A stretch of 64,000 nt of DNA from Berghia stephanieae (GCA_034508935.3 CM067442.1:92806509-92870508), one strand, 5' to 3'. Counted from the stretch's first letter, positions 1 to 11,432 are shown. The notes: generated by a model not told the origin, from the sequence alone. Made by a program: numbers and translations.

Positions 1-1063
1 ATTGTGTGTGTATGTGCATACAACTCATTTACTCAACATTTTAACACAGAACAGTTTTTATTGCCTGCTCACATCAATCTCTAATGATTTTTCTATGAAA
101 ATTGAACTTTGAACCTATAACTTGAACATCAATACGCTATTCATATTCCGTGAGATCTTCGTTTTCATGATTCGCACCTCAATGCAAGATTCTCCTGTCA
201 TAGTCTACGGGGCATGAGAAAAGAAGGTAAATGAAAGAGCAATGTAGTCAAAGGCAGTAGATGGTTGTATAACATCAAAAGCTCCTTGGACTGGGCGTCA
301 TACCGTGGTTATGTGGGATTTTTGTGGGAGGAGCTTACTTGACTTACTTTCGTGATGACAGGCATATGGACAATTAAAATTGTCCTTTTTCAGCAGCCAA
401 TTGGAAGGGGATAATTGTAAGAAGCTGATTGGGCACTACAAGGAGAGAAAGCTGTATGGGGGACATAGCAAATGTGAAATGAATTGACAGCAATTTGGAC
501 CAGTGTTTATTGGACGTCAAATAGTGCTCTCACAAAACAGAGGTCAATTCTTTTGGCCGTAAATGAGACAAAAAAAATCTCTCTCCCTCTCTCTCTCTCT
601 TTTTTTTTGCAATTTCTTCTTTTTAGAGCGGGCACTTAGGCAATTTCCAATTTGAAAAGTGGGCATTTAGAGTTATGTTCTAAAAAGAAATTATACAGTT
701 TCATCAAATTAGCGGGCATTAAGGAAAAAAAACAGGCATTTGGACGATCACCGCTGTATCATGAAATCAAAGCAGTAGTATTTGAATAAGTCAAAGCGTC
801 CAGTAGTTAGGATCTCAGAAAGACAGACTATACAAATAAAATATTTCAATATGCAACAGAAAACTTTGAATTTAATGCATTGCACAGACTCTGAACATTG
901 GATAAGGCAAAGAAATAGGAAATATTTATGGAGGAAAATCTTCCATTAAAAAGAAGTGATTGCTTTCCGTTTTGTTTTTGTTTTTGGAACACGAATAATA
1001 AGCAATGACTAAAAAAATCAATACCTATACCATTCTAAAGACCACAATATGATTGCAACATAC
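1..1063. other. NRBP1 intron (left edge)
   Basis: This stretch lies downstream of coding exon 3 of the minus-strand NRBP1 gene and is intronic. It has a short CT tract near 580-600. I see no further kinase-like exon here, so exon 4 must lie beyond the left edge. Confidence 0.6.
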
Positions 1064-1165
1064 CCTTGGCTTCTCTGACTTTGAATCTGTCCAATATTTG
1101 TGGAACTTTATAATATTTGGATGATCCAGCTGGCACAGATTGTCGAACACTTGCCTGATTTTGTC
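1064..1165 (-). CDS. NRBP1: NRBP1 coding exon 3 (pseudokinase domain)
   Basis: This exon is 34 codons and phase 0 at both ends. Read on the minus strand it gives DKIRQVFDNLCQLDHPNIIK followed by FHKYWTDSKSEKPR. It is bounded by a TTTTCAG acceptor and a GTATGT donor. It matches the human NRBP1 stretch VRAVFDNLIQLEHLNIVKFHKYW, the start of the kinase-like fold (the alphaC helix and the HPNI segment). NRBP proteins are catalytically inactive kinase homologues that act as adaptors, for example in ubiquitin-ligase complexes and vesicle trafficking; this role is known for the family and not visible here. The remaining exons are off the window. Confidence 0.92.
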
Positions 1166-1888
1166 CTGAAAAAGATATCAAAAGTAGATGTTGGTTTTAA
1201 TTAATTAAAATAAAACAAAATCCCATGTGTTCATATTGAAAAGAAAAGACACAGATTACCTATCTTTATTTGGTATCTTAACCACTGTGATGTGGATTGA
1301 ACAAGACTGTATTGTCAAACACAGCTGTCTGGCTATGCACTTAATACACCTTGCCCCAGTTGATTTATGCATGTTATGTATTGATCACTGAAATTGCAGT
1401 TCACTGTATTTTCTGTTCACACAATACAAACTACTCATTTTATGAAACATATATGTTATATATACAAAATGGGGGGAAAATGATATAAATCAAAATTTAC
1501 ATTTTTTCCAATTTATGAGGTTATGATTTTGCAGATCATCCTAGGATAAGAGATAAATCAATATAAAGGCAATATCTGTGGCTTGGCGATTAACACATTT
1601 ACAGTTACAAATGAGAGTCATTCAGGCCTTTAAGAAGTGTTGATGCCTTTTACTTTTACAAAAAGGGAAAAATTGGACTAATCCAGAATTGTGAGCTAAC
1701 ATATTTGATGTTTTGTTTTTGTTTTTAAGGGTTTTACGGCGCTTGCAACACATTTAGGTTATATCAGCGCCAGTAAAAAGGAAGAAAATGGGATAGTAAA
1801 AAGTTATAGAATTACAATTAAAGCACCCAAGAGAAAGTAAGACATAGGGGAACTGCGAACAAATAGGGATCAGATGTAGATTCCAAGA
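1166..1888. repeat. Intron with dispersed repeat R1 (5' part)
   Basis: From about 1725 the intron holds a dispersed repeat that I call R1, which opens with AAGGGTTTTACGGCGC. Related pieces lie near 23065, 25675, 26050, 27775, 41500, 43355, 43793 and 46270. The 5' part ends at 1888, where a DNA transposon (1889-3277) interrupts it, and R1 resumes at 3278. No gene is visible in 1166-1725. Confidence 0.6.
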
Positions 1889-3277
1889 CAGGGTGTCCAG
1901 GGAAATCCAACCTTAAAATTTCCTACCTAGAAGTGAAATTTCCCACCAGGTATTTTATACACACAACGTTCTATACGCTTAAAATAGACAATCCTACTTA
2001 AAATAGGTCTTACCGCAACACAATCCATATTTTAAAGTAAGAGCAGAGGTGAAAATGACTGGTCACAAAAAAAAAGAGGAAATTTCTCAGAGCACAGATC
2101 ATGACCCATCCATGGACTATAATCTATAAATTTGAATTTCATAAACATTTGCAGTGCAGAGATGCAACCCAAAATGTGTCTTGCAGCAATTTTTGACGAC
2201 ATTTGGAGGAATTTCAAAAGTTTAAAAACTGATAGCAACATGTAAAATCTTATCTACTTAGAGAATGGTACCATATGATTATACAATGTCAAAAGCCACC
2301 ACCGACCCCCATTTTCACTTTTAAAAAATACTCATATGATTTGTTGGTAGGTCTGATGTGGTAGTAAGTTATGGTATTTGTGGTAGAGATGATAGTGTAG
2401 TGGTAGCTGTAAAGGTTGTAGTAGTGGTGATTGTGATGGTGGTAGGGATGATGATGTAGCAGTTGTTGCAAAGGTGGTGGTGGTGGTAGGGATGATGATG
2501 ATATGGTTGTTGTAGTTTGTTGTTAGGGATAGTGATGTGATGGTTGTTATAGCAGTGGCGATTGTAGTAGAGGTGACGTTGCTGGTAGACAGGGTAATGT
2601 GGTGGTGGTTATAGTAGTGTAGGGGGTAGGGATGATGATGTAGTGGTGGTTGTAGTACTGGTGCTGGTGGTATAGATGATGATGTAGTAGTAGTTGTAGC
2701 AATGGTGGTGTGGTGGTGGTTGTAGTGGTGGTGGTAAGGATAATGATAATGTTGTTGCATTTGTAGTAGTGGTGATGGGGATGATGATGTGGTGATTGTT
2801 GCAGTAGTAGTGTGGTGTTGGTGATTGGGATGATGATGTGGTAGTGGGTGTAGTAGTAGTGGTGAAAAGGATGATGATGTGGTGGTGGTTGGAGTAGTGG
2901 TGGTGGGTATGATGATGTGGTAATTGTTGTAGTGATGGTATGGGATGTGGTAGTGGTGGTGATGGAGATGATGTTGTGGTGGTTGCATTAGTGAGTGGTG
3001 TTGGTGATAGGGATGATGATGTGGTAGTGTTTGTAGCAGTGATGACCATGTGGCGGCAGTTGTAGTAGTAAAATAATAATAATTTTGTGCACAGCAGTTG
3101 TCCTTCGCACATTTTTGATATCGCATTTTAAGCAAGAAATTTCTAATTTTTCTCATTTTAAAGGAAATTTCACCCTCAGTCCCATTATTTCCAACATTTC
3201 CGACCAAGTATGAAATTTCCGACCAATTTCCAACTTTCCGACCAATTTCCAACTTTCCGACTTCCCTGGACACCCTG
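1889..3277. mobile_element. Non-autonomous hAT-like DNA transposon with 16-bp TIRs
   Basis: The element starts CAGGGTGTCCAGGGAA (1889-1904) and ends with the exact reverse complement, TTCCCTGGACACCCTG (3262-3277). The flanks carry a 5-bp direct repeat CAAGA at 1884-1888 and 3278-3282. Removing the element rejoins R1 as ...GATTCCAAGAGCATGCC..., which resembles the uninterrupted R1 copy near 27860. The subterminal regions repeat AAATTTCC-type motifs. I see no transposase. The CAGGG start is hAT-like. hAT target duplications are usually 8 bp, though subgroups with shorter ones exist. The middle is a TGG/TGA minisatellite. Confidence 0.75.
2300..3070. repeat. TGG/TGA-rich minisatellite inside the transposon
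   Basis: About 770 bp of degenerate units such as GGTGGTGGTAGGGATGATGA and GTGGTTGTAGTAG. The long open frames over it are low-complexity (H, T and S runs) and are not genes. A related shorter block lies at about 33540-33680. Confidence 0.85.
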
Positions 3278-3640
3278 CAAGAGCATGCCACCAATGTATT
3301 TAGTTTGAGATCACCTATAAGTCTCATCCGGACACAAGTACAAAATCCAACAAGGAAGAATACACTCAAATGCTTACATTATACCAAAAAAAAATAACAA
3401 ATGTAATAATACATAAAAGAGAGATGATTTACAAGGAAAAAAATATCATCTCCCAAAACAATAACTATGCATTTGACTGTTTCCCTCCCAGCCAGGACTC
3501 CGACCAGGGCCAGGACAAACCCAAGTAATCTCATTCCAAGACAAAGACAGAAAGCATGTTGGATAACAGATATAAGGGGATAGAAGACACAGTATGTACC
3601 TCCCTGCCCGCTATAGGAGGTCAGGATCCCCACCCAGTAA
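3278..3640. repeat. Dispersed repeat R1 (3' part)
   Basis: This continues the R1 repeat broken at 1888. It shares the run ACCAATGTATTTAGTTTGAG and the later GAGAGATGATTTACAAGG and TTTGACTGTTTCCCT with the copies at 25675-26215 and 43355-43900. No coding content is seen. Confidence 0.65.
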
Positions 3641-3833
3641 CATATTTGAAGTTAAAGTTCTGAGAAAATTTAGTCTTGAGTGATTTCAAACAAAAAAAAA
3701 AAGTATCAGTTTACAAACCAATGACAAGAAAATTTATTATAAAAAAGTCATAATTATTTGAATAAACATGAGTACAAAAGAAAACAATATTTCATTGCCT
3801 TTCGAAAAGTATTTTTATTAGCAATGTACTTAC

Positions 3834-3956
3834 CTGCTGTGCTCTGAAATCCCTCTTCTCTGAGAATTGCACTTCGTTCCAAACAACTTCAACACCCTCC
3901 TCTGTGTCCATGGCAAGGAATGCACTGTCGATGCCGGGAACATCTCGTTGATCAAC
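3834..3956 (-). CDS. NRBP1: NRBP1 coding exon 2
   Basis: This exon is 41 codons, phase 0 on both sides, with acceptor CTACAG and donor GTAAGTAC. It translates as VDQRDVPGIDSAFLAMDTEE followed by GVEVVWNEVQFSEKRDFRAQQ. It aligns without gaps to human NRBP1 VNQRNVPGIDSAYLAMDTEE and the following segment. This is the N-lobe entrance of the pseudokinase. The equivalent of the kinase ATP-binding loop is lost in this family, so no catalytic activity is expected. The flanking introns hold nested transposons: R1 plus a hAT-like element downstream, and a pogo-like element upstream. Confidence 0.95.
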
Positions 3957-4420
3957 CTGTAGTTCAAAAGAATGATCAAGTGAATTGCATAAAAATGAGA
4001 AAGTGTTTCATTCAAAACTATACATGCCTGTATCTGGACAAAGCAATTAATATGACGGATGGAATTCAGAGAAACTTTGGCCCATAAAACTTATAAATGA
4101 ATAAGGATTCAGCAGTTATTGCGATGGAATATCTATCCGATTGCCTGACCGACTAAGCAAATCTATTTTTTATGAGATATCTGCAATCTCTCTAACCAGA
4201 AACCCTGGTAAATTAGGACGAAGTGTCAGGGAGCAAATATTCTCTAAGAAAATTTATGTTAATAAATTAATAGACTTTATTCATCCACATGGAAGCTGGG
4301 TAATTGGGACAGACCCAATGCTTATCGATTTTGAATATTTTATCTCAAGTTCCCCAACATTCTGCAACAAAATGCCATATGACTATGACCACTGGATATA
4401 AAGGTAAACATTAACAGTTA

Positions 4421-5553
4421 CAGTGGACTCAGGATAAGACGATGCCCAGGGGAACTGAGAAAAAAATAGACTTGTATCCGAAAATCAACTTAACCGGAGT
4501 GTAACCAAATGAGCAAAAACGCATTTGAACAAAGCAAACCAATCTAGAATAAGTATGTCCCTTCATGTCGCGCGGTCTCTGTAGTGGTCATCAGAGGCTC
4601 CTACCCCCAATAGCCCCATAGAGGAATCAGAATACATAAAAATCGGAATTTGAGATAAAAAAGCGGAATCAACTTACTGTTATTGACTATGACATGCTTT
4701 GCAACAGAAAATGTAATAGACAATCCAAAAGTACTCAAATGATTAAAAATATAAAATGCATAAAAATGTACAGAATGTGTAAAGACCAAGAATGTGGTCA
4801 AATAATAATAGAGAACACACAGGTCCTGGCCGTCTGAGAGCAAAGCATTGAAGGGATGGATTTAACCTTGAATGTGGAATGTATACCAATTAAGTTAAAT
4901 TATTCCGCGAAAAGCTGAAGGGTAGGAGCCTCTAGGTCAAGGCCATGCTTCTTGTAAATCGTCAAGACAGAAATAGCTGGTATGCCAATTTCCTATGCGA
5001 TGACTTTCTGTCGCATGCCAAACTTTCCAAATGCATCGAATTTTCCTTTTCCGCATGGAATCTTCCTTTTCCGCGATAGGTTTGCCATTGTAGTTGTAGA
5101 CTTGACTTGAATTCTTGATAAAATTGATACTAATTAAGAGGGCCATTACATAGGATGGCCTGGGATTAGAACCAAAAAAAATCTTGAACTTGAAGTTGCG
5201 ACAATGTAAAATTTGAGATGGAGAAATTAAAGTTATTCAATACTGCTTATGTACATTGAACACGGACGTCAGGTAAAGCACCTACATCACATCGATGTGC
5301 GCCAATCGCGGATATTCTTAACCACTTAAAATTCTTACTGGTAGCTTTTTTAACCAATGGAAATACTTGTTTATTTGTGATTTTATTGTAGTCATGAGTG
5401 ATAAGAACATCGACTTAAGCGACATCGACTTATGTGGAGTTTGTTTGGTTTTTTTTACTAATGTTATATAGGAAGAAGGGGGAGGGACCAAGAAAAAAAA
5501 TCGACTTGGGTAAAAATCGACTTAGGCAATGTCGACGTATCCAGAGTGCACTG
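4421..5553 (-). mobile_element. Decayed pogo/Tigger-like DNA transposon in an NRBP1 intron
   Basis: The ends are imperfect inverted repeats: CAGTGGACTCAGGATAAG at the left, and CAGTGCACTCTGGATACG read inward from the right. Both ends are flanked by TA (4419-4420 and 5554-5555), the target used by Tc1/mariner/pogo elements. On the minus strand around 4920-5110 a short frame reads MANLSRKRKIPCGKGKFDAF then GMRQKVIA and, past a stop, EIGIPAISVLTIYKK, which resembles a CENP-B/psq-type helix-turn-helix. No DDE domain survives, so this is an internally deleted copy. Confidence 0.7.
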
Positions 5554-5555
5554 TA

Positions 5556-6840
5556 TAGGTATATTTAATTCCCATCCCACTAGATAGGGTGCACTATGAT
5601 GAATTGGTTTAGTGCTGCACAGCAAAGAGAGAACAGAAGTAAACCTAAACAGCAAAGCCAAAGTCTCAAGACGGGAACAGAGGTTGAAAGACAGGATAGC
5701 AGAAACTCAAGATAGAAGTCTAACATAAAGTTGGGAATAAAAGACAGAGCGCCCAAGCACTGGCAAAAGAAAACCACAAAAAAATGCATACACATTAATC
5801 ATTCACACATACACTCTCGCAAATAACCAAAAAAATCTTGAGAACAGAGCCCATTCGGAGAAATAGATGCATTCGGAGAAATAGTCACTTCGTAAAATTA
5901 ATGCAAATCAAAATTACGATTTTAGTAACTATCAACAGGTAGTCTAAACCCTCTATATTTGACGAGAATGACAAAATCATAGATCAATTGGAAGTCTAAT
6001 AGACATTAACTCTCTCCTTACCAGCCATTTTCAGGATTTTCCCCAAAACTTCACACCAACCAATACAAAAATAAATTTTTTATCACTCAAACATAATAGT
6101 ATAGTAAAGTTATTCCGATGCATAATTTCTTTAGCAAAACATGCTCTACAACACACTGTTCATTTTCTTTAAATTTTATGATGTACAAAAGAACTTTGAA
6201 TAAGAAAAATTTTGGTTGTATCGTACCAAATGTGATGATTTTCCAAGTTGGTGAGGAGAGAGTTAAAATTCTTCAAAAGTAACAAAGTCTGTCAAAGTAA
6301 CTGTGGTATAAATGAAAAGCTTTTCTAACAACGTAATATGTCAAAATAAAATCAGGACACATAAAAAACGTGATCGTGTGAGTGTGAGAAAGGCAACAAT
6401 AACAATCCTACTTCTACAATTCAAAGTAGGGGTGTGCAGTGTGAGCTGAGTCAGTGTGCAGTGTGATGTGGGCAACACAGAATTTCTTATGAACCCTTTT
6501 TCTATTTCTTTATCAGTTCCACCATCTGCGTACTGCTCACATTGTGTCGTCCTCCCCTCTGTATGTGCACGCACATTGGAGTTAGAATAGCCACGGGAGA
6601 CTATTCAGACTCGAGTCCGAATTGCCACTTCGATTGCAGTTGCAGGGACTGTTCTCTAGTTTTGACATCAAAATCATAATCGTTAATCATTGTCTCATTT
6701 ACAAATACAAGCTTAGTATACGATCAGAACGTTCCCTACAAAGTTAATTACTCCTGAGTCCCGAATGTGAGTGAGAAGAAAAAAATATCCGATCCATATC
6801 TACAGTCTCCTCAGTCACCAAACATCCATACTGTACATAC
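5556..6840. other. NRBP1 intron 1 remainder
   Basis: This is the intron between coding exons 1 and 2. I see no exon, RNA gene or bounded mobile element in it. The open frames here are short and unremarkable. Confidence 0.5.
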
Positions 6841-6957
6841 CTCTTCCCTTCTTTTTTGCCACCGACCGCATGGACTCTCTTCCAAGACCTCTTCGTCGTC
6901 AGAATCATCGCCACTGTCTGGTTTATCCTCCTTTGTTTCTTGTTCTGCATCAGCCAT
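6841..6957 (-). CDS. NRBP1: NRBP1 coding exon 1 (start codon)
   Basis: The start ATG is at 6957-6955 and the exon gives 39 codons, beginning MADAEQETKEDKPDSGDDSD and ending DEEVLEESPCGRWQKRREE, then donor GTATGT. The block EESPCGRWQKRREE is identical to human NRBP1, where an acidic Ser/Glu-rich tail also precedes it. This ATG was chosen because it begins the conserved acidic tail and lies just inside the likely promoter. Together the three exons in the window give 114 residues of roughly 530 in the human protein. NRBP1 is a cytoplasmic adaptor pseudokinase. The larger overlapping open frames on both strands at 6744-7121 are shadows. Confidence 0.95.
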
Positions 6958-7067
6958 TGCTGAGAAAACAGATGTGAAATGTGTAACAAACTATCTTTCC
7001 GTCCTCTGGTTGTGACTGACGAGTTGATAGAGTGCGTTTTGAACCAGAAATAATAACAGAATTGGAT

Positions 7068-7077
7068 CACTTCCGGG
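7068..7077 (-). promoter_or_regulatory. ETS-type motif upstream of NRBP1
   Basis: Read on the minus strand this is CCCGGAAGTG, a strong match to the ETS-family core CCGGAAGT often found in promoters of broadly expressed genes. It lies 110 bp upstream of the NRBP1 start codon and 17 bp from a MITE insertion. A promoter role is inferred. Confidence 0.5.
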
Positions 7078-7094
7078 ATTGATGGCGTTTGGGG

Positions 7095-7624
7095 CAGGGT
7101 TGCCAGATTATTTTTCAACAAAATGCCAGGGAAGACTCAAAAAATGCCAAAACACTCAAAAAAAATGCCAAAGTCTGTTGACTCCCACCCCCACTAAGAA
7201 AACTACTCACTTTTGATAGACAATTTACTATCATATCCTGGTGGCTTGCGTGTTTTCTTTTCTTTTCTTTTTTTTTTTGAATTACACTTAATTTCCTGTT
7301 GGGGTAATTTTTTACCTACTGACTACTAAGTGGAGTGCTAAACCACTACACCACGGTTGGATTTTAAGAATGAAAAAAAAATACATTAACATGAAAGGTA
7401 AATACGTAAACAGATAAATAATTATTGACAATTAAGAAAACTTACTGTTTCGTGTTTCTTATGAAACTTAATTAAGAAAAGGTGTCATTTGAAGTATAAT
7501 ATACAAGAAAAGAAAATGCCAAATGAAAATGCCAAATGCCAAATGATTTTTCTAATGCCAAACGGTTTTCAAAAATGCCAGATTTTTGGAATCTGGCATT
7601 TAAAATGCCAAACTGGCAACCCTG
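7095..7624. mobile_element. hAT-type MITE with 8-bp target duplication
   Basis: The element is 530 bp with terminal inverted repeats CAGGGTTGCCAG (7095-7106) and CTGGCAACCCTG (7613-7624). The flanking direct repeat is GTTTGGGG (7087-7094) and GTTTGGGA (7625-7632), 7 of 8 matching. The 8-bp duplication and CAGGG termini are diagnostic of hAT elements. Both subterminal regions repeat ATGCCAAA many times, the kind of clustered transposase-binding site known in hAT ends. No coding capacity is seen. It lies 137 bp upstream of the NRBP1 start codon. Confidence 0.85.
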
Positions 7625-7628
7625 GTTT

Positions 7629-7629
<1 letters not shown>

Positions 7630-7715
<86 letters not shown>
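7630..7715. repeat. (GA)n microsatellite
   Basis: An uninterrupted GA tract of about 86 bp that begins next to the right target duplication of the MITE. The frames through it are repeat artefacts. Confidence 0.95.
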
Positions 7716-7717
<2 letters not shown>

Positions 7718-7994
7718 ACCAGTTTGAAAAGAACGAGGAAGAAAAAGAAAAGAAGAAAAAATGATTTTTTTTAAAAAGCAGAATGGCACCCTCTACCTTG
7801 GATTGAAGATGAACCATTTCAACAAAATGTCTAAAATACTGTCTAATAAAAAAGAAAAGCAAACCAAATAAAATTTAAAAATTATCGGTTTTTACAAAAT
7901 ATTTTAGCGTAAAAAGTCGACAGTCGGCAGTCGGGCAAGTTGGGTAGAAAAATGAAGTGAGTAATAAATATGACTCATATAGATAGTATGCAGA

Positions 7995-8100
7995 TGACAT
8001 CACTCAGGCCTTTGTTATTGTTTTTGCCATCCGCGTTTGTGAGTTGTTCTCACTAAACTGTATTAACCAGACTATAAAAGTTCATGGTTACACAGAGTTT
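7995..8100 (+). repeat. Dispersed repeat also at 62655-62760
   Basis: The run CATCACTCAGGCCTTTGTTA, followed by TTTTTGCCATCC and CTCACTAAACTGTATTA, recurs at about 62655-62760 in the same orientation with scattered differences. The family is unknown and no end is defined. Confidence 0.55.
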
Positions 8101-8339
8101 GTGTGTTGGTCCGTTATACTTCCGGATGGCAATGTTGTGAACTCCTTGGCCAAGCGCATTCTATCTATATAAGGGAATAACACTAAATAAACAACGTTTC
8201 GGCCCTTGACCAGGAGACAAACAACAAAACACAAAATTTTAAGGTTACAAAAAATCACACATTTTGTCAAATCTGAAAACAAGGTAAATGTATGGAGAGG
8301 GTGTTGGATGTGGATGCAAGAAGAGGCGCAAGAGAAGGG

Positions 8340-8355
8340 AGAGGGGGATAAATGG

Positions 8356-8421
<66 letters not shown>

Positions 8422-8636
8422 TATATGTGTTTGTGTGTATGTGTGTGTGTGTGTGTGTGTAAAATGTATGGAAGAGTTGGGGAGAGGGGGGGGGGGGGGG
8501 GGATGGACTGGTAATATGTAATATACTGTAAAAGTTAATACAAAGAAGTCACAAAAATGGGGATAGGGGCGAGGGAGGGATAGAGGATAGATAGATTGGT
8601 TTGTATATTATGCCGACTATAAACAGACAAAGTGAA

Positions 8637-8690
<54 letters not shown>

Positions 8691-8834
8691 TGAGGAAGGG
8701 GAGAGTGAGTGAGAGAGATGGGGGGGGGGGGGGGGGGGGAGTGAGTGAGAGAGAAGGGGGTAGGAGTGTTAGAATAAAAGAGAGGGGGGGGGGAACAAAT
8801 GATGTGTTTTTTTTTTTTTGTTTGTTTTTGTGCG

Positions 8835-8904
<70 letters not shown>

Positions 8905-8905
8905 G
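8340..8905. repeat. Cluster of GA, GT and poly-G microsatellites
   Basis: GA tracts at about 8358-8417, 8640-8690 and 8842-8902, a GT tract near 8440-8460, and several poly-G runs. All open frames here are repeat translations. Confidence 0.9.
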
Positions 8906-8919
8906 TAAGTTGGCGTGAG

Positions 8920-9620
8920 TGGTCGGTCTAAGACAAGTCCCATGCGCACGGAATATCGCAAATTCCTGCAAAGTTAAGAATAAATGTGATGCCGTGATTT
9001 TTTTGGATGCGGCCTCATATTATTTTAAGTGACATTATGAATTTTGAATGCCGATAGTAATAGACCGAACCGTTTTCTCATAATGCCGAATTCCTTTGAT
9101 CGTTTCGTCGCTTGCAATAAAATATGACCCATTCTCTTTCCCGTGGGGACAATATTCAAAATAAAGTCGCATTCAGTGGCGTAGCTTAGCAAATAATTTT
9201 GGGTTGTTTCAAATAGTGGAACTATATAATATAATTAAATTGTACTTAACAGGGTTGACAAAAAAAAAAAAAATAAAAAAAAAAAGCTCACGTCGTTTCT
9301 TATGTATCTCTTCTCTGGTGGACAACGGACATGTAATATTTTGATCGACACAAGCAGCCCATTAGGTGCTTATAAAGTATTCGGTCAAAGATGTTGATGT
9401 AAAAAAATAGGGGTGTGTGTTTGTGGGGGGGGGGGGGGGGGTCCTCCAATTATCTTTTTTACGCCCGTCTTTGGTAGGTCGAGGAGAAATGCCTTTCACA
9501 AATTCATAATCTCCGACCAACTGTTGAGCAAGACAACTTATAAAGGGCGCAAAGACATGTCACGAAAACTCACTGGTCACCCATCGACCACGGTACATGT
9601 TTGCCATTCTTGAACTAAAT
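8920..9620 (+). repeat. Dispersed repeat R2 (copy in piece A)
   Basis: The order of short matches (GGAATATCGCAAATTCC, CCCGTGG, CATTCAGTGGCGTAGCTTA, TGTTGAGCAA, GCCATTCTTGAA) recurs at 14210-14860 on the same strand and at 54340-54930 reverse-complemented. The piece A copy is diverged and has its own poly-A and poly-G inserts. No coding region is recognised. The family is unknown to me. Confidence 0.5.
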
Positions 9621-9642
9621 TCACTGGGGAAGTGGAGGGTCC

Positions 9643-10231
9643 TTTTCTTCTTCTTCTTCTTCGTTCCTCTGATGGACATCTATGGCTGCAGTCCGATATC
9701 TGCTATGAAGTCTGTGGTCCGCTTTAGGTCCTCAGCCTCACCATAGAGCTTTGTGTTGAGTGTTGTAGGGGTGACCCAGTGGTTCGAACGTTGCACGTTG
9801 TATAATGGGCAATCCATAAGCACATGTAAAGTGGTTTCATGGTCGGTTCCACATGGGCAATAAGGGGTTGTTCCAATACCTAGCTTTGTAAACATATGTC
9901 CTCTTAGTCTATTGTGTCCTGTTCGGAGGCGGAATAGAGTGACTTGGCTACTTCGCTGAATGGCATGGATTGGATCCTGCTTGTTGTGTTCTAGGTGTGT
10001 GTCATTCCTTTCTTTGTCTATTTTTAGCTTTAATTATTTTCTTTTGCTGATGGTAAGTGATTGACGACTTCGGTTGTTTCCTTCTGGGCTCCTTCTTTGG
10101 CCAGTTGATCGGCAATTTCATTTCCATATATACCTACATGACTTGGAATCCACTGCAGCACAATTTTTCCTGTTTTATCAGATAAGCCCTCAAGGCCTCC
10201 ACAGTGTGTGCGGCTTCAGAGTCCTGGTAAT
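9643..10231 (-). mobile_element. 3' end of an RNase H-bearing LINE (I/Jockey-like group)
   Basis: On the minus strand, from the gap edge, a frame reads the end of an RNase H domain, with LQWIPSHVGIYGNEIADQLA followed by KEGAQKET. After a linker comes CPCGTDHETTLHVLMDCPL, the Cys/His motif typical of the C terminus of these LINE ORF2 proteins, and a stop at 9680. The 3' end is a short (GAA)n tail at about 9643-9662, as expected of a non-LTR element. A homopolymer shift of one base separates the start of the RNase H piece from the rest. The 5' part, including the reverse transcriptase, is lost in the N gap. Confidence 0.8.
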
Positions 10232-10331
10232 NNNNNNNNNNNNNNNNNNNNNNNNNNNNNNNNNNNNNNNNNNNNNNNNNNNNNNNNNNNNNNNNNNNNN
10301 NNNNNNNNNNNNNNNNNNNNNNNNNNNNNNN
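10232..10331. other. Assembly gap (100 N)
   Basis: Exactly 100 unknown bases, the usual convention for a gap of unknown size. It separates piece A from piece B and falls inside a LINE on one side and a T-rich low-complexity tract on the other. Confidence 0.98.
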
Positions 10332-11310
10332 TTTTTTTTTATTTTTTTATTTATTTAATGCCCTAAACCCCGGGGATTTTTATTTTTTTTAATTTTTATT
10401 TTTTTTTTTACTTTGTTTTTTTCGAAGTAAGTTATACCCCATTTTTGTAGGTATCACAAAGCCTTCCACAGTGTTGTATTTATTCCTCCAGTTAGAGCAA
10501 ATGAAATCAAATATTCAATTCATACAGACAAGTCACCTATTAGGGCGGCTTTTTTTGGATCAGCAATAGCGTCATCATCACTGCCTATAGTCAAAGATGA
10601 AGGACTGAACCCTTAAGGACACGACGCCGGGGTCAGCGTTTTGTCACCCACTCGACCACTGAAAATGCCTAATATAGCTTGGTCTTGTTACAAGGCGAGA
10701 CATCATACCGTATAGTGAAACAAACGCTTTAAACTGCACATCTTGTGTATCCATTCAAAGTTGCATCGGCATGGTGTGATACCGGTGAAATCGTACGATC
10801 AAATTTCCACCGCCGGTGCAGTGCAACACGGTTATATCGCTTCCCCCTTTTTTATCTTTTTCTTTTTCAATCTTCAATTGACCTTAAATATTTAGGTCAA
10901 TGGAGTTATCAGATAGTTTTATTAATGTCATTGTATTTCTGGTTACCGGTGCCCTAACATAGTGAATGACTCCAAGTCAGAATGTAGATATGTTAATTTA
11001 TGAATATTAATAATAATTTCACGATTTTCAATAGAAGTAGAAGCATATTATCGATTGCATATTGACATTTCAACAACAAGAACAAATAAATAGTCACACT
11101 GTTACACTAAATAAAACTTACCTGCGTCATCAAGTTTAATGATAAGGAAACAACAAACGTAATCCAGGGATTAGACCCTAATTATTATCATCAACATTAT
11201 AATAATAAATCTGAAATGACCCATTTTATATTCTTTTTTTTTTAAAGTGTAAATAAATATTTAGTAAATAACACATTTTCTTTCCTCAGTATTCACACCA
11301 ACAACAAAAA
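10332..11310. other. Left arm, no gene recognised
   Basis: A T-rich edge, then mostly unique-looking DNA. The block at 10560-10980 is well conserved in the other arm (58120-58520), but I see no gene, only short open frames that do not resemble a known protein. Confidence 0.45.
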
Positions 11311-11324
11311 TCACTATCACTGCA

Positions 11325-11352
11325 AGAATAATAATAATAATAATAATAATAA

Positions 11353-11386
<34 letters not shown>

Positions 11387-11432
11387 TATAATAATAATAA
11401 CAGTAATAGCAAAAATGATAATAATAAAAAAT

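Noticed and set aside
2332-3369. 345-codon minus-strand frame rich in His, Thr and Ser
   Set aside because: It spans a TGG/TGA minisatellite inside a transposon, and the composition is that of the repeat in three frames.
10074-10358. Open frame crossing the first gap
   Set aside because: It runs through 100 N and is antisense to the LINE RNase H region.
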